From: an uncultured Opitutia bacterium
GTDB taxonomy: Bacteria > Verrucomicrobiota > Verrucomicrobiia > Opitutales > UBA953
Direction of reading: 5' to 3'
DNA: 26,886 nt
Assembly: GCA_903868455.1 (NCBI GenBank)
Contig: CAIPVK010000132.1
Coordinates: 1-26,886, forward strand
Shown here: positions 22,354 through 26,886 of the stretch, piece by piece
Numbering within the stretch: the stretch's first letter is position 1
Layout of the letters: each line of letters opens with the position of its first letter
Notes under the pieces: model-generated
The model's database searches: none
What the model was told of the DNA's origin: nothing
Seen by the model: only the letters and a program-made list of their open reading frames with translations
Made by a program: the position numbers and the translations under genes

Positions 22354-23364
22354 TCAGGCGGACTTGCGGCGGCGCAGGGCGACGGCGACCAAGGCCATAG
22401 CGCCGCCCATCAGGCCGTAGGTCGAGGGCTCGGGAATGGCGATCAGTCCCATGTTGCCGGCGGACCAATTGGCGTTCGAGTAGGTCGCCTTGATCAAGTC
22501 GTCGAGCCCTCCGCCGTCGAGGTCGAACGAGGACTGACCCCCGAAGACGTCATACAGCACGCCGGCCTGCTGAGGGTCGAACCCGCCCGCCGTATAGAGG
22601 GTCGTCAGGGTGCCGATCGGGAAACCGTGGTCGTTCTTCTGGACATAGGCCTGCGCCTCGGAGCCGCTGTTGATGCCGATCGAGGCGAGGTAGGCGAGGG
22701 AAAGGAAGGCGTCGAAGGTCACCGGGCTGCCGTTCAACCCGTCGACATGCAGTCCGACGAGGGGCGCGATGCCGAGATAGCTGGCAACCATGTTCGAAAG
22801 GTCGCCCCAGTAGGCGTCGGTGAGGAATACCGACCCGCCGAAATCCTGGGCGGGGTCCGTCTCGATGACCAGGGCCAAGGCCTCCGTGATCGAGCCGGGG
22901 CCCGAGTTGTTCAAGGTCTGGGCCAAGGAGCCGGTGGTCGCGGTGATGCTCAGGGTGCCGCTCGCGCTGTTGAACGCATAGCCGCTGATGGAGCCGCCGA
23001 CGAGGGCGACGTAGCTCGGTGCGGAGGCAAGGCCGGTGTAACTCAGGTGAACGGTGGTGCCGGCGGCGAGGTTCGAGCCAGAGAGCTCGGTGGATAGCCC
23101 CATCACGCCGCCGACATAGGGGGTGGCTCGCATCGTGGTCAGGAACGAGGAGCCGGAACTGATGGTGACGGCTGCGCCGTTGAAACTGGGATCGAAGCCG
23201 GGGCCCAGCTCATTGCCCGTGTAGACGCTGAGGTTTCCCGCGGAGGTGTGGAGCGAGACGAGGGTGCTGCCGGCCCAGGTCGTGTTGGAGGCGTCGAGGG
23301 AGATCGCGGCGTGCAAGACCGAGGTCGCGGCAAGGGCGAGGAGGGTGGAGGTGGCGAGGCGCAT
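22354..23364 (-). CDS. PEP-CTERM sorting-domain protein
   Basis: A 336-residue exported protein with a signal peptide (about 1-20, cleavage near LHA-AI) and a Ser/Thr/Gly-rich, mostly beta body with no recognised domain. The C-terminal PEP-CTERM signal has IPEPSTYGLM at 310-319, a hydrophobic helix and RRRKSA at the very end. Such proteins are processed by an exosortase (not in this window) and delivered to the outer surface or extracellular matrix in bacteria that make exopolysaccharide. The ATG 23364 start is chosen because a longer reading to 23448 would put 28 non-signal residues first. Confidence 0.88.
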   Translation of the reverse strand: MRLATSTLLALAATSVLHAAISLDASNTTWAGSTLVSLHTSAGNLSVYTGNELGPGFDPSFNGAAVTISSGSSFLTTMRATPYVGGVMGLSTELSGSNLAAGTTVHLSYTGLASAPSYVALVGGSISGYAFNSASGTLSITATTGSLAQTLNNSGPGSITEALALVIETDPAQDFGGSVFLTDAYWGDLSNMVASYLGIAPLVGLHVDGLNGSPVTFDAFLSLAYLASIGINSGSEAQAYVQKNDHGFPIGTLTTLYTAGGFDPQQAGVLYDVFGGQSSFDLDGGGLDDLIKATYSNANWSAGNMGLIAIPEPSTYGLMGGAMALVAVALRRRKSA

Positions 23365-23383
23365 AGGCTGCCGCGATGGCAAG

Positions 23384-23411
23384 ATAATGGCTGAGCGGGC
23401 GCGACTGACAA
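23384..23411 (-). promoter_or_regulatory. Putative promoter of the PEP-CTERM gene
   Basis: On the minus strand TTGTCA (23411-23406), a 16-bp spacer and CATTAT (23389-23384), followed by a short leader to ATG 23364. The -35 matches 5 of 6 and the -10 matches 4 of 6 consensus bases. Confidence 0.4.
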
Positions 23412-23605
23412 CAGGTTTGGTCGCACGGTTATGTAAATAAACTGTCACGGGCGGACAGTCCCAGGATCAGGCGAGCGTGGATGGTCAGCGTTCCGAGAGA
23501 GGGCAGGGCGAGGTCTCCCTAGGCAATAGACCCCGGATGGGCGGGCTGGCGGGGAACGGGCAGGCGGCGAGGATGGAGGCATGGAGACGACCCGGACCGC
23601 CCGCC

Positions 23606-23634
23606 TTGACCTGTGGCACGATTGTGGCTACATT
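23606..23634 (+). promoter_or_regulatory. Promoter and putative operator of the RelB-type antitoxin gene
   Basis: TTGACC (23606-23611), an exact 17-bp spacer and TACATT (23629-23634) end 6 bases before ATG 23641, so the transcript would be leaderless. Two 11-bp direct repeats, TGTGGCACGAT (23612-23622) and TGTGGCTACAT (23623-23633), one helical turn apart, cover the spacer and -10 and are a candidate autorepression operator. Confidence 0.6.
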
Positions 23635-23640
23635 GGACCC

Positions 23641-23913
23641 ATGGCCAAGACCACCACCATCCGCGCCCGCATCGAGCCCAAGCTGAAGGCCGAGGCCGAG
23701 GCCGTGCTGGCCGAGCTCGGCCTGACGCCGTCCGACGCCATCCGCCTGCTCTACCACCAGGTGCGCCTGACCAAGGGCCTGCCCTTCGAGATCGCCATCG
23801 AGCGCACGCCCAACGCGACGACGCGCCGGGCGCTGCGGGATTCCGCCAAGGGCAAGGGCGTGCGGCGGTTCACCTCGTTCGACGACCTGCTCAAGGATTG
23901 CGGCATCCGATGA
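23641..23913 (+). CDS. RelB/DinJ-family antitoxin
   Basis: A 90-residue ribbon-helix-helix antitoxin: an N-terminal TTTIRARIEPKLKAEAEAVL strand-helix, LGLTPSDAIRLLYHQV typical of RelB/DinJ, and the conserved GLPFEI. The C-terminal half would wrap the toxin. ATG 23641 is preferred over an upstream in-frame ATG at 23581 because the promoter lies between them and the family starts at MAKTTTIRAR. The stop overlaps the toxin ATG (ATGA), giving coupled translation. Confidence 0.9.
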   Translation: MAKTTTIRARIEPKLKAEAEAVLAELGLTPSDAIRLLYHQVRLTKGLPFEIAIERTPNATTRRALRDSAKGKGVRRFTSFDDLLKDCGIR

Positions 23914-24185
23914 CGCCGCTCTTCCACAGCGGGGCGTTCCGAAGGGACCTCAAGCTGGCGAACCGAAGGGGCAAGGACCTGGCCAAGCTTCAGGAGATTC
24001 TCGAGCGGCTTTCCCGGGGCGAGCCCTTGGCCGCCCGCTTGCGAGACCACCCCCTGAAAGGCGACCTTCACGGCTGCCGCGAATGCCATATCGAGCCGAA
24101 TTGGCTGCTGATCTACCGTGTGGACCCCGAGGGCGGAATCATCCGCCTGGAGCGTACCGGCACCCATTCCGACCTCTTCGGCTGA
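23910..24185 (+). CDS. YafQ-family (RelE/ParE superfamily) mRNA interferase toxin
   Basis: A 91-residue ribosome-dependent endoribonuclease of the YafQ type. Seen: FRRDLKLANRRGKDLAKL, RDHPLKGD with His47, CRECHIEPNW with His60 and Trp65, LLIYRV, and the C-terminal RTGTHSDLFG with His86 and Phe90. These align with the catalytic set of E. coli YafQ. The position corresponding to YafQ Asp67 is Asn64 here, so activity could be altered. The start overlaps the antitoxin stop by 4 bp. It is the toxin of the second module flanking the PEP-CTERM gene. Confidence 0.88.
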   Translation: MTPLFHSGAFRRDLKLANRRGKDLAKLQEILERLSRGEPLAARLRDHPLKGDLHGCRECHIEPNWLLIYRVDPEGGIIRLERTGTHSDLFG

Positions 24186-24193
24186 AGGGGCGG

Positions 24194-24221
24194 TGGACAA
24201 ATCCCCACGGGCGGCTACGCT
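24194..24221 (+). promoter_or_regulatory. Putative leaderless promoter of the ecotin-like gene
   Basis: TGGACA (24194-24199), a 16-bp spacer and TACGCT (24216-24221) end 7 bases before ATG 24229. There is no Shine-Dalgarno sequence. Confidence 0.4.
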
Positions 24222-24228
24222 ATCGGTC

Positions 24229-24753
24229 ATGCGCACCCCCGCCCTGCTCGCCGCCCTCCCCCTGGCCGCCCTCCTCCTCGTCGGCGCCGATTCCCCCGAA
24301 TCCGACCCCGCCTCGCCCGCGCCGCAGCGCCCGGACGACGCCAGCAACTGGCAGAAGGCCTACCCGGCGGCGAAGGCCGGCCAGAAGCGCGTGGTCATCC
24401 ACCTCGAGGCGAAGGAGAACGAGGACGATTGGCAGGTCGAGGTCGTGGTCGGCAAGGTGATGGAGACCGACGGCGTGAACCTCCACCGCCTGATGGGCGG
24501 CGTGGAGCGCAAGACCGTGGACGGCTGGGGCTACACCTACCTCGAGGCGCCCGAGTCCAAGGGCGCGCTGACGACCCGCATGGGCGTGCCTCCGGGCAAG
24601 CCCAAGGTGATGGCCTTCGTGTCCTACCCCGCGGTCGGCCCCTTCCGCTACAACAGCAAGCTCCCCGTCGTCGTCTACGTCCCCGAGGGCTACGAGGTCC
24701 GCTACCGCTTCTGGAAGGCCGATAGCGCGTTCCGCGCCGGCGAGGCGGGCTGA
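24229..24753 (+). CDS. eco: Ecotin-like periplasmic serine protease inhibitor
   Basis: A 174-residue exported homologue of ecotin, the dimeric inhibitor of trypsin-fold proteases, which protects periplasmic cells against host or competitor proteases. Seen: a signal peptide (about 1-20), then family segments KAYPAAKAGQKRVVIHL, NLHRLMGG (84-91), DGWGYTYLE and the near-invariant RYNSKLPVVVY (140-150). Aligned to the E. coli protein from memory, the reactive bond falls at Arg117-Met118 where E. coli has Met84-Met85. Both disulfide cysteines (C50, C87) are replaced by Val83 and Val120. A longer reading from 24118 is rejected because it overlaps the toxin gene and precedes the signal peptide. Confidence 0.88.
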   Translation: MRTPALLAALPLAALLLVGADSPESDPASPAPQRPDDASNWQKAYPAAKAGQKRVVIHLEAKENEDDWQVEVVVGKVMETDGVNLHRLMGGVERKTVDGWGYTYLEAPESKGALTTRMGVPPGKPKVMAFVSYPAVGPFRYNSKLPVVVYVPEGYEVRYRFWKADSAFRAGEAG

Positions 24754-24805
24754 GCGGACGCTTTTGGCCTTTCGTCCCGGCCCCGCATCCCCTTCATCGG
24801 CGGGG

Positions 24806-25447
24806 ATGGCCCGCCTGCTCCTCCTCGACTGCGACTCGACGCTCTCCGCCGTGGAGGGTATCGACGAGCTCGGCCGACTGCGCGGCCCCGAGGTCTTCGC
24901 CGCGGTCGAGCGGATGACGGCGGAGGCGATGGACGGCGGGATTCCGCTCGAGACCGTCTTCGCCCGACGGCTCGACATGATCCGCCCCACCCGAGCCGAG
25001 GTCGACGCCGTGGCCGCCAAGTACCTGGCGACCGTGGAGCCCGACGCGGCCGAGGCCCTCGCGCGGATCCGGGCCGCGGGCTGGACGACCGTGATCGTCA
25101 GCGGGGGCTTCACCGAGGCCATCCTGCCCCTCGCCCGCTCGCTCGGCATCGCGCGCGTGGAGGCCGTCGGCCTCCGCTTCGCCGCCGACGGCGCCTACGC
25201 GGGCTTCGACCCCGACGCGCCGACCGCGCGCTCGAAGGGCAAGAACACCGTGGCCCGGCGCCTGCGCGCCGAGCTCGGCGCGAGCGAGGTCGTGATGGTC
25301 GGGGACGGCGCGAGCGACCTCGAGGTCAAGGGCGACGCCGACCGCGTCATCGGCTTCGGCCGCTACGCCGTCCGCGCCAAGGTCAAGGCCGGGGCCGACG
25401 CGTTTATCATGCGGTTGGCGGAGTTACCGCCCCTGCTGGGGGCGTGA
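24806..25447 (+). CDS. serB: HAD-IB phosphatase, phosphoserine phosphatase-like (SerB)
   Basis: A 213-residue HAD-IB enzyme, probably phosphoserine phosphatase, the last step of serine synthesis. Seen: DCDST (8-12) with nucleophile Asp8 and Asp10, EGIDELG (17-23) typical of SerB, VSGGF (98-102), Lys144/Lys146 in SKGKN, and GDGASDLE (167-173), close to the eukaryote-type GDGATDLE form. The ATG at 24806 sits at the family start; an upstream TTG at 24764 would add 14 residues. It lies 52 bp after the ecotin gene. Specificity for phosphoserine is inferred. Confidence 0.82.
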   Translation: MARLLLLDCDSTLSAVEGIDELGRLRGPEVFAAVERMTAEAMDGGIPLETVFARRLDMIRPTRAEVDAVAAKYLATVEPDAAEALARIRAAGWTTVIVSGGFTEAILPLARSLGIARVEAVGLRFAADGAYAGFDPDAPTARSKGKNTVARRLRAELGASEVVMVGDGASDLEVKGDADRVIGFGRYAVRAKVKAGADAFIMRLAELPPLLGA

Positions 25448-25671
25448 AGGGGAGAACGAAGATTACGAGGATACCGAGGAGGACGAGGAGGCGGAGGATT
25501 CGGAGGAATTAAGAGGAGCTGGGAAGAGCTGGAAAAAGCTGGAAAGGGCTTGAAGAGCTTAAAGGGCCTAAAGGGCTAGAAGAGGCCAGGAAGATCCGAG
25601 GAAACGAGCAACGCGAGTTCTCGCCCGCTAGCACCGCTGATACCGCTAGCACCGCTAAATCCGCCTGCCTT

Positions 25672-25729
25672 GGGTAGGGGCATGGCTACGTCCATGCCCT
25701 AGGTCACGGACGTAGCCGCGACCCTACCC
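25672..25729. repeat. Hairpin-switch element copy 1 (GGGTAGGG-bounded)
   Basis: An 8-bp terminal inverted repeat GGGTAGGG/CCCTACCC. Inside, GGGCATGG pairs with CCATGCCC (25678-25699), or alternatively GGCTACGTCC (25684-25693) pairs with GGACGTAGCC (25708-25717). The two pairings exclude each other. A near-identical copy (about 56 of 58 bases) lies at 26580-26637. Confidence 0.8.
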
Positions 25730-25744
25730 GATTCGGCGGGAAAT

Positions 25745-25800
25745 GGGTAGGGACGCCTCTCCGAGGCGTCCGCGGTCCGCTCGGCGAGCGGACCCTACCC
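25745..25800. repeat. Double-hairpin element bounded by GGGTAGGG/CCCTACCC
   Basis: Two perfect 9-bp hairpins in tandem, GGACGCCTC/GAGGCGTCC with loop TCC (25751-25771) and GGTCCGCTC/GAGCGGACC with loop GGC (25774-25794), enclosed by an 8-bp terminal inverted repeat. Same architecture as 18480-18534. Confidence 0.85.
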
Positions 25801-25806
25801 ACACAC

Positions 25807-25833
25807 GGCCGGCTCGGAGAGCCAGCCCTACCC
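25807..25833. repeat. Half hairpin element abutting the ACT gene stop
   Basis: GGCCGGCTC/GAGCCAGCC with loop GGA (25807-25827, one mismatch) followed by CCCTACCC (25826-25833). It corresponds to the right half of a double-hairpin element; the next base begins the minus-strand stop codon. Confidence 0.75.
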
Positions 25834-26292
25834 TCAACGTGCCAGATCCGACTGCCCCAGCACCGTGATCCCATGTCGCTGGAGGACGGCGGCGGCGAGG
25901 TCCTGGTCGTCGGCGCGCAGCACGAGGCCGCAGCGACCGGACGGGCGGAAGAGGAAGGGATAGAGATACAGGATATTGATCTCGGCGCGCAGGAGGATGT
26001 CGGACACCTCCTTGAGGCTGGCCTCCGACGGCATCTCGAGCGCCAGGACGCCGTTCATGTCGTGGGCGAACTGGTGCTCGGCGAGGACGCGCTCCCCGGC
26101 CTCCGGCTGGTCGAGCACCATGCGGATGATGGTCGAGTCGGTGGAGTCGACGAGGCAGAGCGCGAGGACATGGACGTCGGCCTTGGCCAGGGACTCGATC
26201 AGCTCGCTCAGGCGTCCGACCTTGTTCTCGACGAAGACCGAGAATTGGCGAACGGCGCCGAGGTCCGGCTGGCGTTGGGTCTGCGAGGACAT
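25834..26292 (-). CDS. Tandem ACT-domain protein (regulatory, acetolactate-synthase small-subunit-like)
   Basis: A 152-residue protein made of two ACT domains (about 14-82 and 83-148). FSVFVENKVGRLSELIESLAK at the start is a typical ligand-binding ACT strand-turn-helix (Val/Asn-Lys-x-Gly-Arg-Leu), and the second repeat contains SLKEVSDILLRAEINILYLY. No catalytic domain is present. Such proteins bind amino acids and regulate enzymes of amino acid metabolism; annotation as an acetolactate synthase would overstate what can be seen. The ATG 26292 is chosen because the longer reading to 26541 translates repeat DNA. It converges with serB across repeat H. Confidence 0.85.
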   Translation of the reverse strand: MSSQTQRQPDLGAVRQFSVFVENKVGRLSELIESLAKADVHVLALCLVDSTDSTIIRMVLDQPEAGERVLAEHQFAHDMNGVLALEMPSEASLKEVSDILLRAEINILYLYPFLFRPSGRCGLVLRADDQDLAAAVLQRHGITVLGQSDLAR

Positions 26293-26298
26293 GGGAAA

Positions 26299-26327
26299 GT
26301 TATGACGGCGAAAGGGCCTCGCGACCA
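26299..26327 (-). promoter_or_regulatory. Putative leaderless promoter of the tandem ACT gene
   Basis: On the minus strand TGGTCG (26327-26322), a 17-bp spacer and CATAAC (26304-26299) end 6 bases before ATG 26292. The -10 matches 4 of 6 consensus bases; the -35 is weak. There is no Shine-Dalgarno sequence. Confidence 0.42.
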
Positions 26328-26642
26328 GCCGATAGTGGGAGGAGTGGGGAGTGGGCGACGAGGAGTGGGGATGACGAGGAGGACGAGGACACGGAGGATG
26401 AGGAGGAGGCGGAGGAGGCGGAGGAATTAAGAAGGGCTGGAAAAAGCTGGGAAGGGCTCGGAAGAGCCGAGGCAACGAGCGCAGCGAGTTCTCGCCCGCT
26501 AGCACCGCTGACACCGCTAGTACCGCTAACCCGCTGTTCAAACTACTGCCACCGCTGCTACCGCTGCCACCGCTGGATTGGGTAGGGGCATGGTTACGTC
26601 CATGCCCTAGGTCACGGACGTAGCCGCGACCCTATCCAATCC
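26328..26642. repeat. Composite intergenic repeat I (divergent gene starts)
   Basis: No gene is seen. Same order as repeat H: purine tract with GAGTGGGG and GGAGGAGGCGG units (26337-26428), 10-bp array of GGAAAAAGCT type (26430-26472), the 26-mer (26474-26499), 9-bp arrays of TAGCACCGC and TGCCACCGC type (26497-26575), and a hairpin-switch element (26575-26642). Confidence 0.87.
26575..26642. repeat. Hairpin-switch element copy 2
   Basis: Near-identical to 25672-25729, with a C-to-T change in the first arm and one in the right terminus. Here the terminal inverted repeat is longer: GGATTGGGTAGGG (26575-26587) and CCCTATCCAATCC (26630-26642), one mismatch. Confidence 0.8.
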
Positions 26643-26681
26643 CTCTTTCCATCCCCCAATCCTGTCGCATAAACCTCCATC

Positions 26682-26886
26682 ATGTCCCTTTCCTCGCCCC
26701 CCGCTCCCCTCTCCTCGCTCCCCGGCGCCCGCTCCCCGCTCCTCGCCCTCCTCCTCGCCGCGGCTTCCCTCTCCGCGCTGCCGGAGACCGTCGTGGTCGA
26801 GGATCGCCTCCCCCGCCCCACCTCGGAACGCGGGCCGTCGGTGAGCCGCATCGAGGGCGCCGACCTCGAGGAGCAAGGCCGCGCCG
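26682..26886 (+). CDS. Start of a probable TonB-dependent receptor (truncated by the window)
   Basis: Only the first 68 codons are in the window and the reading frame stays open to the end. Seen: an N-terminal signal peptide with a long polar start and hydrophobic core LLALLLAAASLSA (about 20-32), then ETVVVEDRLPR and VSRIEGADLEEQGRA. These resemble the start of the plug domain of BtuB-like TonB-dependent receptors. The rest is needed for certainty. CATAAA (26668-26673) lies 8 bases before the ATG and may be a -10. No cobalamin riboswitch is recognisable upstream; repeat I occupies that region. Confidence 0.6.
   Translation, partial: MSLSSPPAPLSSLPGARSPLLALLLAAASLSALPETVVVEDRLPRPTSERGPSVSRIEGADLEEQGRA

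Larger units (their letters stand above)
25448..25833. repeat. Composite intergenic repeat H (convergent gene ends)
   Basis: No gene is seen. In forward order: a purine tract of GAGGACGAGGAGGCGG type (25448-25508); a 10-bp array of GGAAGAGCTG type (25510-25600); the 26-mer in AACGAGC orientation (25603-25628); a 9-bp CTAGCACCG array (25626-25665); and three GGTAGGG-type hairpin elements (25672-25729, 25745-25800, 25807-25833). The last element ends at the base before the stop codon of the ACT gene. Confidence 0.87.

Noticed and set aside
26293..26681. Cobalamin or other riboswitch upstream of the TonB-dependent receptor
   Set aside because: The region consists of repeat modules and a hairpin-switch element shared with 25672, which lies between convergent gene ends; no B12-box-like consensus was found.

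Overview
The window is a GC-rich (roughly 70%), densely packed bacterial chromosome segment. The best guess is a Verrucomicrobiota member, probably Opitutia-like. The clues are a PEP-CTERM surface protein, a stand-alone planctomycete/verrucomicrobial-style cytochrome c domain, a free-standing tandem ACT protein and very repeat-rich intergenic DNA. This assignment is inference from gene content; there is no rRNA in the window.

Layout. 14-2705 (+): ffh, an SDR oxidoreductase and a HAD phosphatase, tightly linked. 3099-4769 (-): a small four-helix membrane protein and a class I aminotransferase. 4866-10630 (+): a UvrA-family protein, a YhbY-type RNA-binding protein, a polyprenyl synthase, HflX and a small cytochrome c. 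10650-13629 (-): an ExbB-ExbD-TonB/TolA energy-transduction operon and a PhnP-like metallo-hydrolase. 13978-15236 (+): an unknown membrane protein and a lipoprotein-type MsrB. 15572-17562 (-): a membrane protein, an unknown exported protein and a RidA-family protein. 17645-20750 (+): a HAD phosphatase and ligA. 20799-21431 (-): an exported SGNH hydrolase. 21670-24185: an accessory patch with a VapBC-type module, a PEP-CTERM protein and a RelB/DinJ-YafQ-type module. 24229-25447 (+): an ecotin-like protease inhibitor and a SerB-like phosphatase. 25834-26292 (-): a tandem ACT protein. 26682-end (+): the start of a probable TonB-dependent receptor, which ExbB-ExbD-TonB could energise.

The most striking content lies between the genes. 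All seven gaps longer than 300 bp are filled with one modular repeat system. Its modules are 9-bp arrays (AGCGGTGCT-like), 10-bp helically phased arrays (CTTCCCAGC-like), a 26-bp imperfect palindrome, and tandem double hairpins bounded by GGGTAGGG/CCCTACCC. There are also C-rich tracts of CCCCTATTCCCCTAG type. Module order is largely conserved between gaps. Two copies of the 26-mer face each other as terminal inverted repeats of a ~155-bp MITE-like element present twice.

A second pattern concerns gene starts. Several genes have no Shine-Dalgarno sequence but carry a TTG- or TGG-type -35 hexamer exactly 34-35 bases before the ATG and a -10-like hexamer ending 6-7 bases before it, which suggests leaderless transcription. 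Two proteins have unexpected losses: LigA lacks all four zinc-finger cysteines, and the ecotin lacks both disulfide cysteines and has Arg at the position aligned with the P1 site.
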